Source: an uncultured Eubacteriales bacterium (GTDB taxonomy: Bacteria > Bacillota > Clostridia > Lachnospirales > Anaerotignaceae). From it: 38,220 nt of DNA. The position numbers were made by a program, and so were the translations under genes. Where the stretch lies: contig CAKQPE010000007.1 in NCBI GenBank assembly GCA_934256695.1, positions 1 through 38,220 of the forward strand, written 5' to 3'. The notes under the pieces were generated by a model. The model saw only the letters and a program-made list of their open reading frames with translations, was not told the DNA's origin and ran no database searches. Below, in pieces: positions 26,276 through 33,865 of this stretch (position 1 is its first letter; the number at the start of each line of letters is the position of its first letter).

Positions 26276-26313
26276 AAAAATAAGTATACCTAATTAACGG
26301 CATACTTATTTTT
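26276..26313 (-). terminator. Terminator of the DUF445 gene
   Basis: AAAAATAAGTATACC pairs with GGCATACTTATTTTT with one internal mismatch, about 105 nt past the stop at 26418; the minus-strand 3' side is A/T-rich. Confidence 0.7.
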
Positions 26314-26417
26314 CAACCCACAGAATAATTTAAATATTAAATTTTTATTTGTACTTATGTCAATACAATCTTACTAAATAAATTGTTTTTAAACAAAACT
26401 GCACAAAATTTTAAACT

Positions 26418-27932
26418 TTATATCAAACTCAAAGCCGCCGGTATAAAACCTATGATAAATCCCAGAACTCCTCCCAATTTCGTTATTGCAGAAAGTTCCT
26501 TTTTGGCTATTGATAAAATCATTCCCTCAAGGAACTCCATATCAAATTCATTTATTTTTTCTTCCACTATTTCCGCCACATCAAGGTTTTCTATAAACTC
26601 CGGAGCAAATGTACTTACCGTATTTTTATATAAACCGGTTGATAAATCCGCTATTGTGTCTTTATCTATATTAAGCTTTTCGGCAATATCGGTTAATTTT
26701 ACATTAAACATTTTTTCCAGAATATCAACTACTCTTTCCTGACTAAGCATTGACAACAGCTTTTCCGAGAACATATCGCTTATTCCCACTATATACTCTC
26801 TCAACTTTTTATCAAAATCTCGGTCAGCCTTCAGTATAATTTCCATAATACTGCTGTCACTGTGTTCCGAAATAAATTCTTTTATGAAATCAGCCATATT
26901 TCCGAACTCGGATATTTCCCCGAAAACGAATTCCACAAATCTGCCAACTGTGTTTTCTCTCACTTGGCTCATAACAATTTCTATTGCCTCACCTACTGTC
27001 TTTTCCGTCAGGCTGTCTGTAATTACGTCTACCATATGCTCTATATCAGATGCATTTTCCGGATTATTGAAATACTCGGTAAGAGAAGTAATTATTTTGC
27101 AGTATATATCGTCCTCATTTATAAACATTCCTATAAAAGGCCCTGCTATGGAATTAAGGACATCTCTCACCTTCTTTTTCAAAAATTTCTCGACTTCAGG
27201 ATTTTCCGTAAGCTTCATAAGTGCATTTACCGCATCAGGCACTTTAAGCGAAACATAGTCTTTAAATTCCGCAACAGCAGAAATGGAGACCACATCTCTT
27301 ATTTTTCTCTGGTCATTGTGTAGCGAAACAAGTACATTCCAGAGAGCCTTTTCAGTTGCAATCTTAACCTTTTGGCTTTTCATAAAATCTGCCGCAATGC
27401 TGTTAAATGTATACTCAATTACGGAAAATATTCCTTCTTTATCTATGTCTTTTACTTTCTTATCAAGAAACTCCTGTACTTTTTTATATACAGCTGAGCT
27501 TACATATTCCTTTATTTCATCAGAAGAAAGCATTTTTTGTATTTCTTCATATACATATAACGAAAGCTTATGCTTTGCCTCTCCCCACTTATAGGTAAAT
27601 AAAACACTGCCGCAGTCATCGAAGGTAATGTTTTCGTTTTTTGCTTTGTCGTACATTTTCAATACAGCATTTTTAGCATAGCCTGTCATTTCGTCTTTAA
27701 GCAAATATTCTACTATTGTTTCCTCTGTAAGTATCTGCCTGCCCACAGCTTCTCCCATTGCCTTTGCAAGCCTTGGTTTTTCCTTTGGTATAAGTCCCGG
27801 TGTAAAAGGCATTTTTACAGGGCCTATTTTTACCTCATTATACGGTTTAAAAAGCATTTTTATTGCCACATAGTTTGTAAAATAGCCTATTACCGCACCG
27901 GCAACAGGACTTACCACTACATCTATATTCAC
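26418..27932 (-). CDS. DUF445-family membrane protein
   Basis: A 504-residue protein of the DUF445/YheB family, function unknown. The N-terminal membrane segment VVVSPVAGAVIGYFTNYVAI is followed by the family hallmark KMLFKPYNEVKIGPVKMPFTPGLIPKEKPRLAKAMGEAVG. The long middle (about 70-480) is helical with repeated amphipathic segments, and the C-terminal LGGVLGFIIGFIPAALSLI is a second membrane anchor, so the two ends meet at the membrane with a large soluble domain between. Start choice: GTG at 27930-27932 follows AGGAGGAG (27939-27946); the longer in-frame ATG reading would add 34 residues translated from an intergenic repeat. In the Bacilli relatives are linked to sporulation or the envelope, but nothing here proves that. 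Confidence 0.9.
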   Translation of the reverse strand: MNIDVVVSPVAGAVIGYFTNYVAIKMLFKPYNEVKIGPVKMPFTPGLIPKEKPRLAKAMGEAVGRQILTEETIVEYLLKDEMTGYAKNAVLKMYDKAKNENITFDDCGSVLFTYKWGEAKHKLSLYVYEEIQKMLSSDEIKEYVSSAVYKKVQEFLDKKVKDIDKEGIFSVIEYTFNSIAADFMKSQKVKIATEKALWNVLVSLHNDQRKIRDVVSISAVAEFKDYVSLKVPDAVNALMKLTENPEVEKFLKKKVRDVLNSIAGPFIGMFINEDDIYCKIITSLTEYFNNPENASDIEHMVDVITDSLTEKTVGEAIEIVMSQVRENTVGRFVEFVFGEISEFGNMADFIKEFISEHSDSSIMEIILKADRDFDKKLREYIVGISDMFSEKLLSMLSQERVVDILEKMFNVKLTDIAEKLNIDKDTIADLSTGLYKNTVSTFAPEFIENLDVAEIVEEKINEFDMEFLEGMILSIAKKELSAITKLGGVLGFIIGFIPAALSLI

Positions 27933-27938
27933 TTTTTT

Positions 27939-27946
27939 CTCCTCCT
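27939..27946 (-). promoter_or_regulatory. Ribosome binding site deciding the DUF445 GTG start
   Basis: AGGAGGAG on the minus strand, 6 nt before the GTG at 27930-27932. Confidence 0.88.
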
Positions 27947-27954
27947 GTAAATAT

Positions 27955-27996
27955 AAGACCGTGGAGCATTGCCCCACACCCTGCGATTTTTTGGAA
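27955..27996 (+). repeat. Family A repeat, truncated copy A7
   Basis: AAGACC, stem 1 GTGGAGC/GCCCCAC (one A-C mismatch), ACCCTGCGATTTTTTGG; the later stems are absent. It lies 8 nt upstream of the DUF445 ribosome site, so the 5' region of that gene has been invaded by the repeat. Confidence 0.7.
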
Positions 27997-28051
27997 AAAT
28001 ATGAATTTATCGTTGGTTTAAACCCTTCCGTCACGCAGTTACTGAGGGGTT

Positions 28052-28102
28052 TGCCTTCTCCCTCATGGAGAAGGTGTTGAGCGTAGCGAAACAGATGAGG
28101 GG
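28052..28102 (+). repeat. Family B repeat, copy B2
   Basis: CCTTCTCC and GGAGAAGG arms, then GTTGAGCGTAGCGAAAC and AGATGAGGGG. A fragment CCCTTCCGTCACGCAG (28023-28038) just before it is probably part of another copy. Confidence 0.85.
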
Positions 28103-28131
28103 CTATTTATTATTTATTTTTATTCTGTTTT

Positions 28132-28172
28132 CCCCTCATCTGTCACTTATGTGACATATTCCCACCAATAGG
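28132..28172 (-). repeat. Family B repeat, degenerate inverted copy B5
   Basis: On the minus strand: TCCTATTGGTGGGA replaces the usual arms, then GTCAC-ATAA-GTGAC and AGATGAGGGG. It faces copy B2 at about 30 nt. The 490-nt gap 27933-28422 is thus filled by A7, B2, B5, A6 and the rex terminator. Confidence 0.65.
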
Positions 28173-28223
28173 AAGACTTTAAAACCACACTTTCTCTACC
28201 GTATGTATAAATTTATTTTTTCT

Positions 28224-28313
28224 AAAAATGCAATGAAATTGCATTTTATCAAAAGTTTTACTAAATTTTTTTCAAAAAATTTTCAGGGTTCTGGGGTGAA
28301 ACCCCAAGATCTT
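28224..28313 (-). repeat. Family A modular hairpin repeat, copy A6
   Basis: On the minus strand: stem 1 TTGGGGT/ACCCCAG, a weak A/T stem 2 (AAATTTTTTGAAAAAAATTT), the linker TAGTAAAACTTTTGATAAAA, stem 3 ATGCAAT/ATTGCAT and T-run. It follows the rex terminator by about 38 nt in the rex direction. Confidence 0.8.
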
Positions 28314-28351
28314 TTAATCCCATAAATATAAATTTATCGCCAAGTATTATT

Positions 28352-28381
28352 TAAGGGTGCCTTTTAAACAAAAGCACCCTT
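28352..28381 (-). terminator. Terminator of rex
   Basis: AAGGGTGC-C-TTTT pairs with AAAAGCACCCTT (one bulged base), about 42 nt after the stop at 28423. The minus strand continues AAATAATAC, with no long T-run. Confidence 0.6.
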
Positions 28382-28422
28382 AGATTATACTATTTTCGAT
28401 TTTATTTTTAAATATGTAAAGA

Positions 28423-29082
28423 TTAATTATTTCCGTTGTTAGACTCATCAACCTCATTTATTTTGTAAAGGAGAGTCATAAGACTGTCTGTAAGATGAAC
28501 GTTTTCTACTATTACATCTTCCGGCATAGCCAAATCAACATGAGAGAAGTTCCACATTCCCTTTATTCCCCATGATGCAAGGTCATTAGCGACTTTGCTT
28601 GCCTGTGAACGTGGAAGTGTAAGTATTGCAACATCTACTTTGTTGTTTTTAACAAACTCCTCCATCTTATCAACATCATAAACCTCTATTCCTCTTATAG
28701 TCATGCCTATAAGTCGTGGGTTTACATCAAAAACAGCCGTAATTACAAAACCTCTTTTTTCGAAGTTCGTGTAGTTTACAAGTGCCTGACCTATATTTCC
28801 TCCGCCTACAACAATAAGGTTGTAAACTCTGTCAAGACCGAGTATTTTTTTTATTTCGTTATAAAGATACTCTACATTATAACCGTATCCCTGCTGACCG
28901 AAACCGCCGAAATTATTCAAGTCCTGTCTTATCTGTGATGCGGTAATGTTCATTTTTGTACTTAATTCTTTTGATGATATTCTTGTAATATCGCTTTCGA
29001 GAAGATCACCCAAATATCTATAATATCTTGGCAGTCTGTTTATAACAGCACTGGAGATTTTTCTATCGTTATTGTTATTCAT
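28423..29082 (-). CDS. rex: Redox-sensing transcriptional repressor Rex
   Basis: A 219-residue homodimeric NAD(H)-binding repressor. Residues about 8-80 form the winged helix domain, with INRLPRYYRYLGDL, KELSTKMNITASQIRQDLNN and FGGFGQQGYGYNVEYLYNEI. The Rossmann domain starts with NLIVVGGGNIGQAL (GxGxxG at about 93-98), then VFDVNPRLIGMTIRGIEVYD, and the dimer-swapping C-terminal helix ends the protein. Rex releases DNA at a high NADH/NAD+ ratio, inducing fermentation and electron-transfer genes. It faces the ABC-F gene divergently and lies two genes from the Stn-like operon, a plausible target, though no canonical Rex operator was found there. Confidence 0.97.
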   Translation of the reverse strand: MNNNNDRKISSAVINRLPRYYRYLGDLLESDITRISSKELSTKMNITASQIRQDLNNFGGFGQQGYGYNVEYLYNEIKKILGLDRVYNLIVVGGGNIGQALVNYTNFEKRGFVITAVFDVNPRLIGMTIRGIEVYDVDKMEEFVKNNKVDVAILTLPRSQASKVANDLASWGIKGMWNFSHVDLAMPEDVIVENVHLTDSLMTLLYKINEVDESNNGNN

Positions 29083-29107
29083 ATTTAACCACCCCTGACT
29101 AAGTAAA

Positions 29108-29137
29108 AGTATACCACCTAAGTTATTTTATTGTCAA
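29108..29137 (-). promoter_or_regulatory. Promoter of rex
   Basis: TTGACA (29132-29137), 18 nt, TATACT (29108-29113) on the minus strand. Its -35 box and the forward -35 form an inverted repeat, TTGTCAA (29131-29137) and TTGACAA (29153-29159). Confidence 0.7.
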
Positions 29138-29152
29138 TGTTTAGTCTTTTAT

Positions 29153-29187
29153 TTGACAAGCGATTCTGTTATCATATTTATTGATAA
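29153..29187 (+). promoter_or_regulatory. Candidate promoter and operator of the ABC-F gene
   Basis: A perfect TTGACA (29153-29158) with a possible -10 TATTTA (29175-29180, 16-nt spacer). The inverted repeat TTATCA-N7-TGATAA (29169-29187) overlaps the -10 position. The same two hexamers, inside out, form an inverted repeat in the leader of the Stn-like operon (31460-31474). Confidence 0.45.
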
Positions 29188-29254
29188 ATCTGACAAACGA
29201 AAAGATTTTATAACCATATAAAAAATTAATATTAAAAAATACGAGGTTTTTACT

Positions 29255-31171
29255 ATGATACTTTCACTTAGCAATGTGTCCAAAAGCTACGGCACAGACG
29301 TTATACTGGAAAAAATTTCCTTTAATACCGAAGAAAAAGAAAAAGCGGCAATAGTAGGCGTTAACGGTGCCGGAAAAACAACTCTTTTTAAAATAATAAC
29401 AGGCGAAATTTCCTCCGACAGCGGAGATATTTATTTTAAAAAAGACAGCTCTTTCGGTTATCTTAAACAAAATGCAATACCTAACAGCGAAGGCACAATA
29501 TATAACGAAATGCTTGCTGTTTTCAGCCCTCTTATCAAAGCCGAAGAAGATTTAAGACAGATGGAACACGAAATGAGCCATATGAGCGGCCCCGAACTTA
29601 AAGAGCATATGAAAAAATATTCCGACCTCCAATATAAGTTTGAACTTATGGACGGATACAGCTATAAAAGCCGTATTAAAGGCGTCTTAAAAGGCTTGGG
29701 TTTTACCGAAGATGATTTTGACCGACCTGTAAAATCTCTTTCCGGCGGACAGAAAACAAGAGTTTATTTGGGCAGTCTCCTGCTTTCAAAACCGGATTTG
29801 CTTCTTCTTGATGAACCTACAAACCATCTGGATATAGAGTCTATAGCATGGCTTGAGGACTTCTTGAAATCCTATACGGGAGCAGTCCTTATTATATCCC
29901 ATGACCGATATTTTCTTGACAAAATTGTTACAAAAACAATAGAAATTGAGAATAAAAAATCACATATTTACGAGGGCAACTATTCTTTCTATGCCAAAAA
30001 CAAAGAAATTAACCGCCAGATAGAACAGCACCACTTTGTTCAGCAGCAAAAAGAAATTAAACATCAAGAGGACGTAATCGCAAAGCTTCGTTCCTTTAAC
30101 AGAGAAAAATCAATAAAAAGAGCGGAAAGCCGCCAGAAACAGCTTGAAAAAATGGAAGTTGTAAACAGACCGGAGAACCTTCCGGATAAAATGAGACTTA
30201 AACTCACTCCTAAAATAACCAGCGGAAACGATGTTCTCCATGCAGAAGGTTTAAGCAAATCATTTGATAATAAAACACTTTTTTCAAATCTCGACATAGA
30301 TATTAAAAGAGGCGAAAAAACAGCCATCGTAGGGCCAAACGGCATCGGCAAAAGTACCCTTTTGAAAATTCTTCTGGGAAAAGCCGAAAAGACAACAGGC
30401 GAAATAAAATGGGGTGCTAACGTACACGTAGGCTACTATGATCAGGAACAGCACAATTTTAACGAAAATAACACTATCTTTCAGGAAATATCCGATACCT
30501 ATCCCGAAATGACAAACGGAGAAATACGAAATGTACTTGCGGCATTTGTTTTTGAAGGCGATGATGTATTCAAACTTATTTCTTCTTTAAGCGGCGGTGA
30601 AAAAGGTCGTATTTCCTTGGCAAAAATAATGCTTTCAAAGGCAAACTTCCTTATTCTTGACGAGCCTACAAACCATTTGGACATATTCTCAAAAGAAATT
30701 CTTGAAAACGCTATAAATAACTATGAGGGAACCGTGCTTTATGTTTCCCATGACCGTTATTTCATAAATAAAACAGCAACAAAAATCATAGAGCTTTCAA
30801 AAGACGGTGTCAAAGAATATCTCGGAAACTACGATTATTATATAGAGAAAAAAAATACGGCAAAGCGTGAGGAAATGCTTTTCGGCGAAAATACACCTCA
30901 GCCGGAAAAACCGGAAGCAACAGAAACTAAACTCAGCTATCAGGCACAGAAAGAACAGCAGGCAAAAGAAAGAAAGCTTAAAAACCAAATAAAAAAAATT
31001 GAAACAGAAATAGAAGAAACAGAAGAAAAAATTCAGTCTCTTGAGGAAGAACTTATGAAACCGGAAATTGCTACCGATGCAGATAAGGCAAGAGAAATTT
31101 TTGAGCAAAAGACCGAATTTGAGACTCATTTAAACGAACTTTACGATAAATGGGAGTCCATTCAGGAATAA
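29255..31171 (+). CDS. ABC-F family ATPase (ribosome-associated type)
   Basis: A 638-residue cytosolic protein with two ABC ATPase domains and no membrane segments. Domain 1 (about 1-250): GVNGAGKTT, LSGGQKTRVYLGSLL, LLLLDEPTNHLDI. The interdomain linker (about 250-320) is charged and helical, the region that reaches the ribosomal P-site tRNA in this family. Domain 2 (about 325-535): GPNGIGKST, LSGGEKGRISLAKI, FLILDEPTNHLDI. Residues about 560-638 form a charged C-terminal coiled coil (KNQIKKIETEIEETEEKIQS). This layout fits YdiF/Uup/YkpA-like housekeeping translation factors; antibiotic-resistance ABC-F proteins share the same outline, and resistance cannot be claimed. The ATG at 29255 has only a weak AGGT upstream. 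It is monocistronic with its own terminator. Confidence 0.95.
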   Translation: MILSLSNVSKSYGTDVILEKISFNTEEKEKAAIVGVNGAGKTTLFKIITGEISSDSGDIYFKKDSSFGYLKQNAIPNSEGTIYNEMLAVFSPLIKAEEDLRQMEHEMSHMSGPELKEHMKKYSDLQYKFELMDGYSYKSRIKGVLKGLGFTEDDFDRPVKSLSGGQKTRVYLGSLLLSKPDLLLLDEPTNHLDIESIAWLEDFLKSYTGAVLIISHDRYFLDKIVTKTIEIENKKSHIYEGNYSFYAKNKEINRQIEQHHFVQQQKEIKHQEDVIAKLRSFNREKSIKRAESRQKQLEKMEVVNRPENLPDKMRLKLTPKITSGNDVLHAEGLSKSFDNKTLFSNLDIDIKRGEKTAIVGPNGIGKSTLLKILLGKAEKTTGEIKWGANVHVGYYDQEQHNFNENNTIFQEISDTYPEMTNGEIRNVLAAFVFEGDDVFKLISSLSGGEKGRISLAKIMLSKANFLILDEPTNHLDIFSKEILENAINNYEGTVLYVSHDRYFINKTATKIIELSKDGVKEYLGNYDYYIEKKNTAKREEMLFGENTPQPEKPEATETKLSYQAQKEQQAKERKLKNQIKKIETEIEETEEKIQSLEEELMKPEIATDADKAREIFEQKTEFETHLNELYDKWESIQE

Positions 31172-31250
31172 ATTTTCTGTCATTTCTTTCACTAAACAAA
31201 TTATTGATTTTTTACATATAAATTTCATTAAATTTAAGTTAAAATAATAG

Positions 31251-31287
31251 CACGTGTAAAATTGCACAAATTTTATACGTGTTTTTT
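31251..31287 (+). terminator. Terminator of the ABC-F gene
   Basis: CACGTGTAAAATT pairs with AATTTTATACGTG (13 bp, one G-U pair) followed by six T, about 80 nt after the stop codon. Confidence 0.92.
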
Positions 31288-31343
31288 ATTTATTTTAAAA
31301 CTTATTGCATTGAAAATTATACATAATATTATCGCTATTGTAA

Positions 31344-31372
31344 TTGCGACAAATCCCAGTATGTGATAGAAT
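31344..31372 (+). promoter_or_regulatory. Candidate promoter of the Stn-like operon
   Basis: TTGCGA (31344-31349), exactly 17 nt, TAGAAT (31367-31372) preceded by TGA (extended -10). An inverted repeat TTGT-N7-ACAA (31338-31352) overlaps the -35 box; its spacing differs from the known Rex operator. The start of transcription would be near 31379, giving a leader of about 195 nt. Confidence 0.55.
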
Positions 31373-31373
31373 T

Positions 31374-31529
31374 AACAGGTAATCTTTTTTCCCTGTTTTA
31401 TTTTTCATTGTAGTTATAAAACTACTGTTGTATGTGCAATGTTGAAATTTATCTTCTGCTGATAATTTTTATCATCTGCACACATCTGTTTTTACAGATA
31501 TTTTCTTTTTTTGTACAAAACTGTTGTAC
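31374..31529 (+). promoter_or_regulatory. Structured leader with five consecutive inverted repeats
   Basis: In order: AACAGG...CCTGTT (31374-31379/31392-31397, then TTTATTTTT); GTAGTT-ATAA-AACTAC (31410-31425); TGATAA-TTT-TTATCA (31460-31474); ATCTGT-TTTT-ACAGAT (31484-31499, followed by a T-rich run); GTACAA-AACTG-TTGTAC (31513-31529). The first and fourth resemble weak intrinsic terminators. The 3' end carries a second AACTAC (31551-31556 region) that could compete for GTAGTT. No known riboswitch class was recognised. The rest of the 403-nt gap is the ABC-F terminator and A+T-rich DNA. Confidence 0.5.
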
Positions 31530-31574
31530 TTAATCCAAAGCAAAACCACAACTACATAATAAGGAGATGTTAAA

Positions 31575-32102
31575 ATGAGTGAAATCTGCAAATGTTCTGA
31601 GGCAGAGGCTGACGTTCTCAAGAAAAACGGAATAGATACCGACCTTCTTGAACCTACTCTCAAGGAATATGCCTCGGTTAAAGGCAGTCTTATAACAATT
31701 TTACAGCATGCACAGGATTTATACGGCTATCTTCCTATAGAGCTTTTGAACTATATTGCTCTCAGAACAGGAATTAAAGCTGCAAAAATTCTCGGTGTTG
31801 CTACCTTTTATGCACAGTTCAGACTTGAACCTATAGGCAAATATCTCATTATGATATGTCAGGGTACAGCCTGTCATGTAAACGGTTCCGAAGCTGTTCA
31901 GGCTGCTATAGAAGAAGAACTCGGCATAAAAGACGGTCAGACTACACCTGATGGTCTTTTCTCTATAAAAAGTGTTGCCTGTCTCGGCTGCTGTTCCCTC
32001 TCCCCTGTTATGATGATTAACGGTGAAGCATACGGAACACTTACTCCCGCTAAGGCAAAAGGCATTATAGCCGATATTAAAGCAAAGGAGGAAGGAAACT
32101 GA
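31575..32102 (+). CDS. NuoE-like thioredoxin-fold [2Fe-2S] subunit of a bifurcating complex (StnA/HndA-like)
   Basis: A 175-residue subunit of the 24-kDa NuoE family. The helical N-domain (about 10-85) with LITILQHAQDLYGYLP and AKILGVATFYAQFRLEP precedes a thioredoxin-like domain whose four cysteines, Cys95-x4-Cys100 and Cys136-x3-Cys140 (CQGTAC; CLGCC), bind one [2Fe-2S]. It transfers or stores electrons next to the NADH/FMN subunit encoded next, with which it overlaps by one base (TGATG). AAGGAGATG lies 6 nt before the ATG. The same subunit type occurs in NADP-reducing and bifurcating [FeFe] hydrogenases and formate dehydrogenases, but no hydrogenase gene follows here. The gene order E-F-G/NfnB fusion points to a Stn-type transhydrogenase. 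Confidence 0.93.
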   Translation: MSEICKCSEAEADVLKKNGIDTDLLEPTLKEYASVKGSLITILQHAQDLYGYLPIELLNYIALRTGIKAAKILGVATFYAQFRLEPIGKYLIMICQGTACHVNGSEAVQAAIEEELGIKDGQTTPDGLFSIKSVACLGCCSLSPVMMINGEAYGTLTPAKAKGIIADIKAKEEGN

Positions 32103-33850
32103 TGAAGCTTGTTATTGGTAAAGGAAGCTGCGGTATTGCAGCAGGTGCTGACAAAGTATCCGATTCCGCAGAAAAATATATTGCCGAAAAAAATCTTAAT
32201 ATTCCGGTATCTGTTACAGGCTGTATAGGTATGTGCTACCTTGAGCCTATTGTTGATATAATAAAAGATAACGGTGAAAAAACAACTTACGTAAAAGTTA
32301 CGGCTGACGCTATTAAAGAAATTATCGACAGTGAAATTGCAGGCACTGTATGCGAAAAATACCTTATTCCTGCCAAAGATAAAGAAGGACTCGAAAGCCA
32401 GACACGTATTGCTTTAAGAAACTGCGGTATTATCAATCCGGAAAGCATAGATGAATACATAGAAAAAGGCGGCTACAAAGCCATTGAAAAATGTGTTAAG
32501 GAACTTAAACCGGAACAGGTTATAGATATTATAAAAGTATCCGGTCTTGCAGGCCGTGGCGGTGCAGGCTTCCCTACTTGGTTCAAATGGCAGGCAGCCA
32601 GAAATTCCCAGGGTACAAAAAAATATGTTATCTGTAATGCCGACGAAGGCGATCCGGGTGCATTCATGGACAGAGCCGTTATAGAAGGCGATCCTAACTC
32701 CGTTATAGAAGGTATGCTCGTAGGTGCATACGCAATGGGAGCAGACGAAGGTATAGTTTACGTTCGTGCAGAATATCCTCTTGCTATAGTACGTCTTACA
32801 AACGCAATTAAGCAGGCAAGAGAAAAAGGCTTCCTCGGCAAAAACATTTTTGGTTCGGATTTCTCATTTGACCTGAGAATAAAAGCCGGTGCAGGTGCTT
32901 TCGTATGCGGTGAGGAAACAGCCCTTATTGCTTCTCTTGAAGGCGAAAGAGGTATGCCAAGACTTAAACCTCCTTTCCCTGCACAGAAAGGCTACTGGCA
33001 GAAACCTTCAAACATCAACAACGTAGAAACTTACGCCAATGTTCCTTGGATAATAGTAAACGGCGGAGAAAAATTCGCCGCTATGGGTACTCCGGACAGC
33101 AAGGGAACAAAAGTATTTGCCCTTACAGGAAAGATCAAAAACGGCGGTCTGGTAGAAATACCTATGGGTGCTAAAATAAAAGACGTAATATTCGGCGTTG
33201 GCGGCGGAATTAAAGAAGACAGAAAATTCAAAGCCGTTCAGATGGGCGGTCCTTCAGGCGGCTGTATACCTGCGGAACTTTCAGATACACTCATCGACTA
33301 TAAAAAACTTGCCGCAACAGGTGCTATCATGGGTTCAGGCGGTATGGTTGTTATGGACGAAACAACATGTATGGTTGATATGGCACGTTTCTTCCTTGAC
33401 TTTACCTGTAAGGAATCCTGCGGAAAATGTATCCACTGCCGTATAGGCACAAAACGTATGCTTGAAATACTTACAAGAATTACAAACGGCGAAGGAAAAG
33501 ACGGAGATATTGAACTTCTCGAAGACCTTGCAAACCAGATTAAATCCTCTGCTCTCTGCGGTCTCGGACAGACAGCTCCTAACCCTGTTCTTACTACATT
33601 GCAGTATTTCAGAAACGAATATGAGGATCATATCTATAATCATAAATGTACTGCTCACCAGTGTTCTGCTCTTATTACATATTCAATCGACAAAGATAAA
33701 TGTAAAGGCTGTACACTTTGTGCAAAGAACTGTCCTGCAAACGCTATTTCAGGCAGTGTAAAAGAGCCGCATATAATAGATACAACAAAATGTGTTAAAT
33801 GCGGAAAATGTAAAACTGTCTGTCACTTCGGTGCAGTAACAGTTGACTAA
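32102..33850 (+). CDS. NuoF-like NADH/FMN subunit with C-terminal ferredoxin domain (StnB/HndC-like)
   Basis: A 582-residue flavoprotein. N-domain (about 1-85): thioredoxin-like, with only three of the four usual [2Fe-2S] cysteines (Cys10, Cys41, Cys45; Gly stands in the first place of LVIGKGSC). FMN/NADH domain (about 120-400): GRGGAGFPTWFKW, CNADEGDPGAFMDRAVIEGD, AGAGAFVCGEETALI; SLBB region (about 350-420). The [4Fe-4S] domain has ESCGKCIHCRIGTKR and CGLGQ. The last 55 residues hold two [4Fe-4S] motifs, CKGCTLCAKNCP and CVKCGKCKTVCHFG. This is the bifurcating-type NuoF, which exchanges electrons with NAD(H) and splits them toward ferredoxin and the partner subunit. It overlaps the upstream gene by 1 nt and is 15 nt before the downstream gene. 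Confidence 0.94.
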   Translation: MKLVIGKGSCGIAAGADKVSDSAEKYIAEKNLNIPVSVTGCIGMCYLEPIVDIIKDNGEKTTYVKVTADAIKEIIDSEIAGTVCEKYLIPAKDKEGLESQTRIALRNCGIINPESIDEYIEKGGYKAIEKCVKELKPEQVIDIIKVSGLAGRGGAGFPTWFKWQAARNSQGTKKYVICNADEGDPGAFMDRAVIEGDPNSVIEGMLVGAYAMGADEGIVYVRAEYPLAIVRLTNAIKQAREKGFLGKNIFGSDFSFDLRIKAGAGAFVCGEETALIASLEGERGMPRLKPPFPAQKGYWQKPSNINNVETYANVPWIIVNGGEKFAAMGTPDSKGTKVFALTGKIKNGGLVEIPMGAKIKDVIFGVGGGIKEDRKFKAVQMGGPSGGCIPAELSDTLIDYKKLAATGAIMGSGGMVVMDETTCMVDMARFFLDFTCKESCGKCIHCRIGTKRMLEILTRITNGEGKDGDIELLEDLANQIKSSALCGLGQTAPNPVLTTLQYFRNEYEDHIYNHKCTAHQCSALITYSIDKDKCKGCTLCAKNCPANAISGSVKEPHIIDTTKCVKCGKCKTVCHFGAVTVD

Positions 33851-33865
33851 GGGAGGGTAAAATTC

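Noticed and set aside
27933..28034. 34-residue N-terminal extension of the DUF445 protein
   Set aside because: It translates a family A repeat fragment; the GTG with AGGAGGAG upstream gives the family N-terminus.
29131..29159. Rex autoregulatory operator in the rex/ABC-F gap
   Set aside because: TTGTCAA...TTGACAA is spaced 15 nt apart and coincides with the two -35 boxes; it does not match the Rex consensus spacing.
29255..31171. Antibiotic-resistance ABC-F gene
   Set aside because: The sequence shows only general ABC-F features, and the chromosomal setting next to rex suggests a housekeeping translation factor.
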